Source of the DNA: an uncultured Pelagibacteraceae bacterium
GTDB lineage: Bacteria > Pseudomonadota > Alphaproteobacteria > Pelagibacterales > Pelagibacteraceae
DNA length: 62,568 nucleotides
Direction of reading: 5' to 3'
Assembly: GCA_902584365.1 (NCBI GenBank)
Contig: CACHZG010000005.1
Coordinates: 1-62,568, forward strand
The notes below the pieces were generated by a model. The model worked only from the letters and a program-made list of their open reading frames with translations, was not told where the DNA came from and made no database searches. The position numbers were made by a program, and so were the translations under genes. Position 1 is the first letter of the stretch. Every line of letters begins with the position of its first letter. Positions 31,989 through 40,800 of the stretch are shown here, piece after piece.

Positions 31989-33640
31989 TATTTATTTGAA
32001 AATTTTTTTACATCTATTACTGAAAAAGTGTCGATCGAGCTCAAGTGGTGAGTTCCCTTATATCCTTTTAAGAGTTTTGGGCTAACGATTTCACAAAGAG
32101 TTTCTTTATAATCCCTGTCGTTAATTTCATCAATAATGTTTATTTCAAATCCTGTTCCATAATTGTTAAATCCAATTTTTTGATTAAGTCTAAAATGATT
32201 TTTCCCATCAAAAATTAAACCAGCGTTCCTAGCTTTATTTGCATCTACTATTATTGGGTTTTTTTTATGTGTAATCCAATTTTCTGTGAGGGGCCCATTT
32301 ATAGAATAAAAAATAGAGAGCTCAGATGAAAACTCTAAATTATTTTTATCAGTATTGGTTAACATCCACCAAATATTATTCTTCTCAAATATGACTGTGT
32401 CAACAGCATTTATATTTTTTATTAAAGTTTTGAAATATGACCATTGATCTGGGAATCTATCACACTTGTAAATTCTAATTTCATTTTTTTCTTTTGTTTC
32501 CGGACACATAAAAAAATTTTCTTTGAATTTAAAAATGTAAGGAAATGAAAGATGAAAATCTTCATTTAAAACTTGACCTATAAATTTTTCTTTATCATCC
32601 ATTATTTGAATACAGGAAATTTGACCTTTTTTTTTTAGTAAATCGTAATCTTCTACAAAAATATAAATTGTATTTTGGATACTAACCACAAATGGATCAG
32701 CAAAAAATCTATTTTGAGGGTTATTTATAGTTTCATAATCTTTTAGACCCTCTTTTTTGAATTTTTCCCTTTTGAAGCAAATATTCCAAATTTCTTTATA
32801 ACCAAGACTACGCATTAAAATTTTTTTAAATATAAAGTAATAAGTTTTACTTATATATATTAACAGTTCTTTTAAATTTGGTTCTTTAAATATTTTAGAC
32901 TTATTTTCATCGCTAATTAAAAATTTAAAATTACCATCTTTTAAATAATTATTTAAAATCTTGTTAAAATATTTAATACTCTGTTTATAAACAAATTGTT
33001 GATTTAATATATAGTAGGGTTGAGTAATTGTATTTCCTTTAAATATAATTTCACCATCGTCAAGTTTCTCATTTAGTTTTTGTACCACAAAACCTGTCGA
33101 TGAGTCATTATTATAGACTTCCCAAAAACCTGGGGGCAATCCTCTATAAAATTTGTTATCTCCATGATGAAAAGAGATTATACCTTTTTTTGCGGACTTT
33201 AATATTTCACCTTTTAAAATACCGCTTTCAAGTCTTATTATTAAGTCTAAATTTCTATCTCTAATTTTTTTAATATCTTCATCAGAGTATCTAAAAATAT
33301 TCTTAAAAAAATCTATTTCTGGTTTAACATAAATTCGCTTTGCTTTTAAATTTTTTAAATCAGTATTTGTAAAATTTAAATTTTTTCTTAAAAGAATAGA
33401 AAACAAAGTTTCAAAAAATGCAACGATCTTAAAGAGAGTTTTTTCAAAAATTCTTTTTAAAGAATATTTTTTAAAAATATAAAAAATTTTATGTAAATTA
33501 TCCTGTTGCGGATTAATTATGATTGTGTCCAAAACTACATCTTTGTTATCAAGCAAATTTTGTATTAATTCTCCGTTAAAGTTTTTTTGCTCTAAATTTT
33601 TAACTAAAATAGCTATTCTATGTTTTTTTGAATTATCCAT
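31985..33640 (-). CDS. Formyltransferase-like domain fused to beta-propeller domain, surface carbohydrate gene
   Basis: The 551-aa protein joins two parts. Residues about 100-230 resemble the formyl_transferase family: LDLIIRLESGILKGEIL, then ISFHHGDNKFYRGLPPGFWEVYN and LNEKLDDGEII, matching the HxG / Asp arrangement of Fmt- and ArnA-like enzymes. Residues about 300-545 carry repeated beta motifs (RFFADPFVVSIQNTIYIFVEDY, FPYIFKFKENFFMCPETKE, WWMLTNTD, RNAGLIF) like the five-bladed propeller found in GH43-like proteins and in the N-domain of plant glucosamine inositolphosphorylceramide transferase. It probably formylates or otherwise modifies an amino sugar; no substrate can be named. It starts the accessory carbohydrate region. 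Confidence 0.7.
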   Translation of the reverse strand: MDNSKKHRIAILVKNLEQKNFNGELIQNLLDNKDVVLDTIIINPQQDNLHKIFYIFKKYSLKRIFEKTLFKIVAFFETLFSILLRKNLNFTNTDLKNLKAKRIYVKPEIDFFKNIFRYSDEDIKKIRDRNLDLIIRLESGILKGEILKSAKKGIISFHHGDNKFYRGLPPGFWEVYNNDSSTGFVVQKLNEKLDDGEIIFKGNTITQPYYILNQQFVYKQSIKYFNKILNNYLKDGNFKFLISDENKSKIFKEPNLKELLIYISKTYYFIFKKILMRSLGYKEIWNICFKREKFKKEGLKDYETINNPQNRFFADPFVVSIQNTIYIFVEDYDLLKKKGQISCIQIMDDKEKFIGQVLNEDFHLSFPYIFKFKENFFMCPETKEKNEIRIYKCDRFPDQWSYFKTLIKNINAVDTVIFEKNNIWWMLTNTDKNNLEFSSELSIFYSINGPLTENWITHKKNPIIVDANKARNAGLIFDGKNHFRLNQKIGFNNYGTGFEINIIDEINDRDYKETLCEIVSPKLLKGYKGTHHLSSIDTFSVIDVKKFSNKY

Positions 33641-33718
33641 TGTAAATCATCATTGAAAAAATCTTTAATTTGTAAGATAACTTCAAAATAACAAAAGTAA
33701 AACAATTTATTTAAATTA

Positions 33719-34753
33719 GTGAAAATCAAAAAAAATATTATTTATTTGTGTGATGCTGAAAAAAAAGCATCTGGAGGTGCAAAAATTATTTATCAACACT
33801 CTGAAATAATAAATTCATTAAAAAATTTTAGATCTGAGATTTTACATTTAAAACTAAAAAAAAGCGCTAAATGGAAAATATCTTTAGTCAAAAAAATTGC
33901 TCTTCAAAAGTTTGTAAATCAAGGTTGGCAGGCTAATCAGATTAAAGCTGCAGATAACTTTAAACACAAGTGGTTTCAAAATAAAATAATTACAAAAAAA
34001 AATTTAAATTTTGATGCAAAAAATGATTTTGTTATTATTCCTGAAATTTATGCTCACTTAGCGGATGATCTTCTGATCAATGAGAAAATAAATTATGCTA
34101 TTTTCGTTCAAAACGGCTATGCAATAAACTCTACAAGCAATTTAAAAAAAATTAATAAAGTTTACGATAAAGCTAAATTTATCTTATCATACTCTAAAGA
34201 TATCACAGATTGTATTATTTTTAATTTCCCTAAACACAAAAAAAAGATTGTTAAATTGAATATTTCTGTAAACACAAAAAAATATAAATTTAAAGGCAGA
34301 AAAAGAAATGTCATAACATATATGAGTAGAAAACTTCCTCAACATAGCGCAAGAGTTGTTTCACTATTGAAGGTATATCTCCCCTTTAATTGGATAATTA
34401 AAGATCTAAATAATATGCACGAAAAAGAAGTATTTAAAAATTTTTATTTATCGAAAATATTTATGTCTTTTTCTGATTTAGAGGGACTTGGCATACCTCC
34501 TATTGAAGCAGCATTATTTAAAAATAAAGTGATTGGATACACAGGAGAAGGTGGAAACGAATATTGGAAAAAACCAATTTTTACATTTGTAAGATCGGGA
34601 GATATTAAAAGTTTCGTAAGACATGTCATTAAAAATTTAGACATTAAGAACAATAATTTATCCAAACAACAAAAAAATCTTTCAAAAATATTCTCTAAAG
34701 AGAAAGAGGAAGTAAGTATAAAAAAATTTCTTAAAAATGTAACAAAGCTTTGA
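33719..34753 (+). CDS. Glycosyltransferase, GT4-like
   Basis: The 344-aa protein is a probable nucleotide-sugar glycosyltransferase. An N-terminal segment YLCDAEKKASGGAKIIYQHSEI has the Gly-rich acceptor-side pattern. The C-terminal half has YMSRKLPQHSARVVSLL, then the donor site FMSFSDLEGLGIPPIEAALFKNKVIGYTGEGG with the E(x7)E arrangement typical of GT-B retaining enzymes. It starts at GTG 33719, divergent from the formyltransferase-like gene 78 bases away. Sugar and acceptor are unknown. Confidence 0.75.
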   Translation: MKIKKNIIYLCDAEKKASGGAKIIYQHSEIINSLKNFRSEILHLKLKKSAKWKISLVKKIALQKFVNQGWQANQIKAADNFKHKWFQNKIITKKNLNFDAKNDFVIIPEIYAHLADDLLINEKINYAIFVQNGYAINSTSNLKKINKVYDKAKFILSYSKDITDCIIFNFPKHKKKIVKLNISVNTKKYKFKGRKRNVITYMSRKLPQHSARVVSLLKVYLPFNWIIKDLNNMHEKEVFKNFYLSKIFMSFSDLEGLGIPPIEAALFKNKVIGYTGEGGNEYWKKPIFTFVRSGDIKSFVRHVIKNLDIKNNNLSKQQKNLSKIFSKEKEEVSIKKFLKNVTKL

Positions 34754-34789
34754 TTTTAATTATCATAAATTCAGTATATAAATTTAAAA

Positions 34790-36010
34790 ATGTCAAATTT
34801 AATACTTAACGAAGGTTATTATAACAATAATAATTTTTTTGAAGGCGGTTCTGGCTCGAAAATTTTTTTAAAAGGGAGAAGAATTTTAGATTTATCATTT
34901 TGCGCTGGAAGTCTTTTGTTAGGTCATAATAGCAAGATATTTATAGAGTCTTTAAAAGAAATTCATAGAAAAAAAATTAGTTCGTTAGCTTCCCCTAATT
35001 TACAAGCTAATAATTTTGCAAAATTGCTGAAAAAAGTAATAACTTACAAAGATAAATTTATTTTTTGTAATTCTGGTACCGAAGCAATTACTAAAGCATT
35101 AAGAATAAGTTTTTCAATTTCAAATAAAAGTATGATAATTGCAACAACTGGAAGTTGGCATGGATCAGTAGATAATTTACTTTTTTCACCAGATAAAATG
35201 TTAAGACCAACACCAATCTCGAGCGGAATTTTAAATAGTCACAAACAAAATTTAAAATTCATACCCTATAACAACATAGAAAAATCTAAGAAAATAATTT
35301 TAAAAAATAAATTAAAAATTAATTGTATTATAGTTGAACCTATGCAAGCTAGCCTACCTTTACATGAGGCTAAAAATTATCTTATGTTTCTCAGACAAAT
35401 TTCTAAGAAACATAATATAATACTAATTTTCGATGAGCTTATCACTGGCCTCAGAACAAATGGAAGTACTTTGCAAAATTATTTTAAGATAAAACCTGAT
35501 ATTAGCACATTTGGAAAATGCTTTGGCGGGGGTTTTCCTATAGGAATAATTGGTATTACAAAAAAAGTTTACCAAAATTTATCAAAAAAAAATAAAAAAG
35601 TTTTTTTTGGTGGAACATTTTCTGCTAATTCAATCTCCACTTATGTAGGTATGAGAACAACGGACTATATTTTAAAAAATAAAAAAAAAATTTTTAAAAA
35701 ATTGGAGAAGTTCTCTAGTCTCTTTGAAAATACAATGAATAATTTTTTTAAATCACATATGATTCCAGCCAAGGTTTATAGATTTAAGTCTTTAATTAGA
35801 GTAGTATTTACCGATAGGCTTACTGAGGAGGGATCGAGGGGGAATTTTTTCATATCTAAGAAATTACAAAGAGTAGAGAAAATAAGAAAATTTTTACAAA
35901 AAAAAAATATATATATTCCAAGTAATGGACTTATTTATTTCTCAGATCAAACTTCTTTACAAGACATAAATTATTTAATAAAAAATTTAAAACTGGCATT
36001 TAAAACTTAA
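34790..36010 (+). CDS. Class III PLP aminotransferase, glutamate-1-semialdehyde aminomutase-like
   Basis: The 406-aa fold-type I PLP enzyme shows FCNSGTEAITKALRIS (phosphate-binding), TTGSWHGSVDNLL, VEPMQAS, LIFDELITGLRT with the PLP-ring Asp, and STFGKCFGGGFPIGIIG with the Schiff-base Lys. It resembles HemL and related sugar or amino-acid aminotransferases. The genomic setting, among carbohydrate genes and followed four bases later by an unknown ORF and an Old Yellow Enzyme, argues for a secondary role rather than haem synthesis. Confidence 0.85.
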   Translation: MSNLILNEGYYNNNNFFEGGSGSKIFLKGRRILDLSFCAGSLLLGHNSKIFIESLKEIHRKKISSLASPNLQANNFAKLLKKVITYKDKFIFCNSGTEAITKALRISFSISNKSMIIATTGSWHGSVDNLLFSPDKMLRPTPISSGILNSHKQNLKFIPYNNIEKSKKIILKNKLKINCIIVEPMQASLPLHEAKNYLMFLRQISKKHNIILIFDELITGLRTNGSTLQNYFKIKPDISTFGKCFGGGFPIGIIGITKKVYQNLSKKNKKVFFGGTFSANSISTYVGMRTTDYILKNKKKIFKKLEKFSSLFENTMNNFFKSHMIPAKVYRFKSLIRVVFTDRLTEEGSRGNFFISKKLQRVEKIRKFLQKKNIYIPSNGLIYFSDQTSLQDINYLIKNLKLAFKT

Positions 36011-36013
36011 AAA

Positions 36014-36493
36014 ATGAGTAATAATTATTGGTTAAAAATAGAGAAATTTGAATTCAAAGATGCTATTGAATGTTTAAATTCTTATGATAGAAAAAAATTT
36101 AAATTTAGCCCCTGGATAGAGGATATTGTAAAAAAAAATAATTATGCTTTTAATCAAAATTTACTGCCAATAAAACTTGTGAGAAAAAGTCTTAAGGATC
36201 TTGGCTTTAACAAACCAAAAGAATTAGAGGAAGTCTACGACTCTATTAATAAACATGGGCTAGGTTTAGTAACTCCTGAAATCGCAATTTATGCTAGACT
36301 TTTATACTTAGATCAGCCTAACGGGGAATGGCTACGTTTTGCTACGCCGTTTGACTCTATGATTGATACGGATGGAGTTCCGCATTTACCCAAACTAGGA
36401 AAAGCATTAAAATCTTATTTTATTGAAACATACTGGTCTTATCCAAAGGCAATATTCCATCCTCACAATGATTTTATTTTAATTTCAAAATGA
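36014..36493 (+). CDS. Conserved-looking protein of unknown function, 159 aa
   Basis: I do not recognise this family. The protein is soluble, with no signal peptide or membrane segment. It is rich in aromatic residues (YWLKIEKFEF, FSPWIEDIV, NGEWLRFATPFDSM, IETYWSYPKAIFHPHNDF). Helical segments around 45-90 (LPIKLVRKSLKDLGFNKPKE) precede a C-terminal half with several Asp, His and Pro residues. It lies between the aminotransferase and the Old Yellow Enzyme, with spacing of three and minus four bases, so the three are almost certainly one operon and probably one pathway. Confidence 0.8.
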   Translation: MSNNYWLKIEKFEFKDAIECLNSYDRKKFKFSPWIEDIVKKNNYAFNQNLLPIKLVRKSLKDLGFNKPKELEEVYDSINKHGLGLVTPEIAIYARLLYLDQPNGEWLRFATPFDSMIDTDGVPHLPKLGKALKSYFIETYWSYPKAIFHPHNDFILISK

Positions 36494-37554
36494 AAATTTT
36501 TAAGTCTTTTAAAATAAAAAAAATAAAGTTTAAAAATAGATTTTCTGTTGCTTCAATGTGCCAATATTCCGCTAATAATGGAAATCCCTCAAGATGGCAT
36601 TATAGTCACTTAGCTAAACTAGCTCAATCAGGAGCAGGTTTGCTTATGTTAGAGTCTACTGCAGTAAACTCCCGAGGAAGAATTTCAAAAAAAGATTTAA
36701 CGCTAATTAATAAAAAAAATGAAATTGAATTTAAAAAATTGGTAAGTTTTTTGAAATCAACTAATGATATTAATTTAGGATTACAAATTTCGCACTCTGG
36801 AAGGAAAGGATCAGCCGAAATACCTTGGATAAAATCAAACACTTCATTGAGCAAAAAACAAAAAAATTGGATAACCTGCGCTCCTTCAGCAATTAGGAGA
36901 CATCCTAAATGGCCGGTACCCAAATCATTGACAATTATTGAAATAAAAAAAATTATTTTAGATTTTAAGAATTCAGCGATCAAAGCAAATAGAGCGGGTT
37001 TTGATGTTTTAGAAATTCATATGGCTCACGGCTATTTACTTCACCAATTTTTTTCACCAATTTCAAATATTAGAAATGACAAGTATGGTGGAAGTTTGAA
37101 CAATAGGTGCAGATTATTAATTGAAATCATCAAAGAAGTAAAAAAAGTTTGGCCTAAAAATAAAGTTTTAGGTGCTAGAGTAAATGGCGATGATTGGCTC
37201 AAAAATGGAACTAGTATAAAAGATTGTACTTATCTGGTAAATAATCTTAAAAAAAATGGCGTAGATTATGTTTGTGTAAGTAGTGGAGGAATTATACCAA
37301 AAACAAATTTAAAATTTAAACCAGGCTATCAAGTTCATCTTGCGAGGCAAATAAGAAAAATGACTGGTGTAATTACAAGAACAACTGGAATGATAGATTC
37401 ATTGAACCAAGCTAATAAAATTATAAATTCTAATTCTGCCGACTTAATAAATATCGGAAGAAAATTTGTTCAAGACCCTTACTGGTTAATTCGTGAAATG
37501 AGAAGAAAAAAGATTAAATTTAATATACCTAATCAATATTTAAGATGTTTTTAG
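36490..37554 (+). CDS. Old Yellow Enzyme family NADH:flavin oxidoreductase
   Basis: The 354-aa FMN-dependent TIM-barrel ene-reductase of the YqjM/NamA type shows the N-terminal FKNRFSVASMCQYSANNGNPSRWHYSHL. This includes the Cys-Gln-Tyr motif of the thermophilic-like class. It also has GLQISHSGRKGSAEIPW, FDVLEIHMAHGYLLHQFFSPISN, RNDKYGGSLNNRCRLLIEI and INIGRKFVQDPYW. It reduces activated C=C bonds; the natural substrate is unknown. It overlaps the unknown gene upstream by four bases and the convergent methyltransferase by four bases. Confidence 0.93.
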   Translation: MKIFKSFKIKKIKFKNRFSVASMCQYSANNGNPSRWHYSHLAKLAQSGAGLLMLESTAVNSRGRISKKDLTLINKKNEIEFKKLVSFLKSTNDINLGLQISHSGRKGSAEIPWIKSNTSLSKKQKNWITCAPSAIRRHPKWPVPKSLTIIEIKKIILDFKNSAIKANRAGFDVLEIHMAHGYLLHQFFSPISNIRNDKYGGSLNNRCRLLIEIIKEVKKVWPKNKVLGARVNGDDWLKNGTSIKDCTYLVNNLKKNGVDYVCVSSGGIIPKTNLKFKPGYQVHLARQIRKMTGVITRTTGMIDSLNQANKIINSNSADLINIGRKFVQDPYWLIREMRRKKIKFNIPNQYLRCF

Positions 37555-38351
37555 TGTAAAGGTTTTACTAAACCGATATATTGTCTTGTTTTTGGATTCA
37601 AATTAAATTTTTTTGATAACCTTTTATAGAATAAAAATAACTTTATAATTTTTTGCTCCTCAAAAGTCCTTAATGTCTCATAAGATGCTAACGATCTATA
37701 CATTTCATCCTCATTTATTGGTCTTTGAGTAAATACATCATCACATAGAATTAAACCTTCTTTTTCAACTAAGTTTAAAGCGTTAACAATATCTATCGTA
37801 GCAACAGGATAACCGTGCGCGCCGTCTATCCAAATCAAATCATACTTTTCTTTAAAATTGATCATATTAATTGAATTTGTTTTCCTAAAAATTACATTGG
37901 CACTTTTTTTTAAAATTTTATCTCTTTCTAAAATAAAATCATTAAGTTTGTCTTGTCTATTATAAAACTTTGAAAAATTTTTATCCTTTTCATCTAAATC
38001 TAAAGTTACGATCTGAGAACTAGGAAACAACTTTGATAATAAATAAGAATTCCATCCATCGAAAGTGCCAATTTCTAGTATTTTATTAACTCTCTTTTTT
38101 GAAGAGATTGCTGAAAAAATAATTTCATGTTCCGATGACATTTCTCTTTTGGGATAATTAATATTTTTTTTTAAATCAATAAGTTTTTGCAAACTTTTTT
38201 TTCTATCAAAATTTAATGAATTAAAAATTTCGTTTTGTTTTTTTTCATATAATTCTAGATTATATTTTTTACTCAAAATAAAATTTTCAAATACTAATAA
38301 AAGTTTATTTAAAGCCCTCCTTGGATTTTTAAGATTATAAATTATGTTCAT
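37551..38351 (-). CDS. Class I SAM-dependent methyltransferase (O-methyltransferase-like)
   Basis: The 266-aa protein has the Rossmann methyltransferase motifs: KILEIGTFDGWNSYLLSKLFP (motif I, about 95-115), IVTLDLDEKD (acidic loop), YDLIWIDGAHGYPVATIDI and GLILCDDVF. The pattern is close to class I enzymes of the macrocin/catechol O-methyltransferase type (Methyltransf_24). In this neighbourhood it may methylate a surface sugar. It is followed upstream by the 2OG oxygenase gene, 10 bases away on the same strand. Confidence 0.82.
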   Translation of the reverse strand: MNIIYNLKNPRRALNKLLLVFENFILSKKYNLELYEKKQNEIFNSLNFDRKKSLQKLIDLKKNINYPKREMSSEHEIIFSAISSKKRVNKILEIGTFDGWNSYLLSKLFPSSQIVTLDLDEKDKNFSKFYNRQDKLNDFILERDKILKKSANVIFRKTNSINMINFKEKYDLIWIDGAHGYPVATIDIVNALNLVEKEGLILCDDVFTQRPINEDEMYRSLASYETLRTFEEQKIIKLFLFYKRLSKKFNLNPKTRQYIGLVKPLH

Positions 38352-38361
38352 GAAAACTTTT

Positions 38362-38991
38362 TTATATAAACCTGTTAAATAATCTATAAATATAAGGGTT
38401 AATTTTTTCTCTTAATTTTACTTTTAAAAAGCTTACTTCATCAACCTCACAAACTTTTTTTATATTTGATGTACACAAGTTATAAACTAAAGCCAATCTA
38501 TTTGAGACACCGTCACCTTTATAACTATGAAATGAATTTTTTTCATTTCTCGAAAAAAATAAAGCTCTGTTTTGTTTCCATTCAATAGTAGTAGGATCAT
38601 CTCCTTTTTCATTGCTGTAAAGAATAGTACCTGTATTTTTTTGAGGATGTAAATAAATTACTCCACTTAAAAGTTTATTTGGAGTGTCTCTATGAATTGG
38701 AAAACTACACTCAGAGCCAGTTAAGATTAAATTAAAGTCAGTGTATTCCCACAAAGGAATTTTTTTTGGGGCTAATTCTTCTAAAATTTTAAGTGCTTTT
38801 TTATTGTATTTATCTGCTAAAGATTTTGTAAATTCTTCAGAAAAGTTGTCAGATATTATTTTTCCACTATTAAAAATTTTATTTTGATAAACTTTAATTT
38901 GATTTTTATTTATCTGAGCCAACTTGACAGTACTTAAATAATTGAAGTCATGATCATCTAAAAAATTGTCTATTACTTTATAATCAAACAT
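38362..38991 (-). CDS. 2-oxoglutarate/Fe(II)-dependent oxygenase
   Basis: The 209-aa protein has the double-stranded beta-helix iron site of prolyl-hydroxylase-like oxygenases: H and D in FPIHRDTPNKLL, the distal H in NSFHSYKGDG and the 2OG-binding R in VSNRLALVYN. The N-terminal DYKVIDNFLDDHDF matches the usual opening of this family. It probably hydroxylates a small molecule or a carbohydrate precursor. It is co-directional with the methyltransferase gene downstream. Confidence 0.8.
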   Translation of the reverse strand: MFDYKVIDNFLDDHDFNYLSTVKLAQINKNQIKVYQNKIFNSGKIISDNFSEEFTKSLADKYNKKALKILEELAPKKIPLWEYTDFNLILTGSECSFPIHRDTPNKLLSGVIYLHPQKNTGTILYSNEKGDDPTTIEWKQNRALFFSRNEKNSFHSYKGDGVSNRLALVYNLCTSNIKKVCEVDEVSFLKVKLREKINPYIYRLFNRFI

Positions 38992-39083
38992 AATTGATAA
39001 TATTACTAAATTTTGGATTTTAAAAGATGCATTTTTTAACTGAAATAGGTTTTTTTATCAAATAATTGGCAAAAGATAAATTT

Positions 39084-39803
39084 TTATAGAAGTTTAAAAA
39101 TTGTATTTGTGAAAATATAAATCCCGTATAAAAATGTAAATATATTAAGTGAAATGTTATAAAAGTTGTTATTCATCTTTTTAAAAAGTTTTTGTGATAA
39201 GATAAAAATTATTACCGGTAACCAAATAAATTTTAGATAATCAAAATTTATCTGTTGAAATAAAATATTTATCAAAATTAATTGAAATAAAGCAAAAATC
39301 AGATATCCATTAGAAATATTAAATCTGATAATATTTTTGTCGTTATTAACATTTGCAGATATTAATGTGAGTAATGATCCTCCTAGATTTGTTAATCCAT
39401 GGAAAAATCCTAATATTTTTAGAGATAAACTTATATTTTTTATTTTAATCCTTTTACCTTTTAGATTTCTGATATTAAGAATTGAAAAAAAAATGAGAAA
39501 AACTGATGCAATTAAGATAAAATTTATTTTATCCTTGATGTTCTCTACAATAACTAAACCTAAAATTAAAAAGGGTATACTATTTTTAAGAATTTTATTT
39601 GCAAATTTAAAATTTTTTTCTTTGTACACACTTATTTGCAATAAACTAATTATAATTGAATATGGGAGCAAAATATTCAGAACTTCAAAAAAATTGTATC
39701 CAAATAAAAGAAATGTAGGTGTGCCCAGTAATAAAAGGCCAACTCCAAAAATAGACTGGAGTATGCAAAACAAAGAAATTAAGAATACTTCTATAAAATT
39801 CAT
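39084..39803 (-). CDS. TSUP (TauE/SafE) family membrane permease
   Basis: The 239-aa integral membrane protein has about seven to eight hydrophobic helices. The N-terminal repeat signature FGVGLLLLGTPTFLLFGY and a second-half FFHGLTNLGGSLLTLIS are the internal repeat of the TauE/SafE family. Such proteins move sulfite, sulfonates or other organic anions. It stands alone: 92 bases from the oxygenase gene and divergent from the FkbM gene. Confidence 0.82.
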   Translation of the reverse strand: MNFIEVFLISLFCILQSIFGVGLLLLGTPTFLLFGYNFFEVLNILLPYSIIISLLQISVYKEKNFKFANKILKNSIPFLILGLVIVENIKDKINFILIASVFLIFFSILNIRNLKGKRIKIKNISLSLKILGFFHGLTNLGGSLLTLISANVNNDKNIIRFNISNGYLIFALFQLILINILFQQINFDYLKFIWLPVIIFILSQKLFKKMNNNFYNISLNIFTFLYGIYIFTNTIFKLL

Positions 39804-39932
39804 TGAAAACAGTTTAGATTATAAATATAAATAATCTCTTATAAGTAAATATTTATCGAAAATCTATATGGAATTTAAGTTTATTTCTCCTGAACTAAAA
39901 AATTCAAAAAAAACCAAATTTCTAAATAAAAA

Positions 39933-40793
39933 ATGGTAAAAAAAATATCTTATTTTTTTTATAAAATAATTTTTTATTTAGATAAAATTTTTTATAAGAT
40001 TACGAAAAAAAAACTATTAATTTGGTTTAGTGAATTTATTCAAATAGACTCTTATAAATCTATCTTGATTCTGGACAAAAAAGTTAATTTTTTTACACCT
40101 AACGATATAACGAATTGGAGAGTAGACACATTCTTTACAAAAGAGCCAGAGACGCTTGAGTGGATTGATAGTTTTGAAAAAAAAGGAGATTTAATTTTTT
40201 GGGATATTGGTGCTAACATCGGACTATATTCAATTTATTGCGCTTTAAAGAATGAAAAATCTATTACTATTTCATTTGAACCATCTAGCTCAAATCTAAG
40301 AGTTTTGACAAGAAATATTTCAATTAATAATTTAGAAAACCGAATTAAACTATTCCCGATTTCCTTAACAGATAAAAATAATTCTTTTCAAATAATGCAT
40401 GAAGCAAACTTTAAGGAAGGCGGAGCTTTAAATACGTTCGGAGAGAAATATAATTTTGAAGGAAAAGAGTTTGAGCCTGAGACAAAGTACAGTGTATTTG
40501 GTACGTCTATAAACTCTTTAATAGAAAATAAAATCTTAGAATTGCCTGATTATATTAAAATCGACGTTGATGGAATCGAGTATTTAATTTTAAAAGGCGC
40601 TGATAATCATTTAAAAAACAAAAAAATTAAAAGTATATTAATTGAAATTAATGAAAAATTTGAAGAACAATTCAATGCGATTTTAAATATAATGAAAGAA
40701 AATGAATTTAAATTCCTCCACAAAAAAAGAAATGAAAAAATGTTTTCTGAGGATAAATTAAGCAAAGTTTTTAATTATGTTTTCGTAAGATAA
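39933..40793 (+). CDS. FkbM family methyltransferase
   Basis: The 286-aa SAM-dependent methyltransferase shows motif I IFWDIGANIGLYSIYCAL (about 89-106), SFEPSSSNLRVLTRNISIN, the FkbM-typical YIKIDVDGIEYLILKGA and IKSILIEINEKFE. FkbM enzymes commonly O-methylate sugars in capsules and antibiotics. A hydrophobic, basic N-terminus (residues 1-40) may attach it to the membrane. It ends seven bases before the convergent methyltransferase gene. Confidence 0.87.
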   Translation: MVKKISYFFYKIIFYLDKIFYKITKKKLLIWFSEFIQIDSYKSILILDKKVNFFTPNDITNWRVDTFFTKEPETLEWIDSFEKKGDLIFWDIGANIGLYSIYCALKNEKSITISFEPSSSNLRVLTRNISINNLENRIKLFPISLTDKNNSFQIMHEANFKEGGALNTFGEKYNFEGKEFEPETKYSVFGTSINSLIENKILELPDYIKIDVDGIEYLILKGADNHLKNKKIKSILIEINEKFEEQFNAILNIMKENEFKFLHKKRNEKMFSEDKLSKVFNYVFVR

Positions 40794-40800
40794 TATTTCT

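Noticed and set aside
39337-39834. 165-aa ORF on the plus strand
   Set aside because: Antisense to the TSUP permease, whose minus-strand frame has proper transmembrane repeats and a family signature.
39868-39938. 23-codon ORF just before the FkbM gene
   Set aside because: No ribosome site, low-complexity Lys/Asn/Phe sequence, ends inside the fkbM start; more likely chance than a leader peptide.
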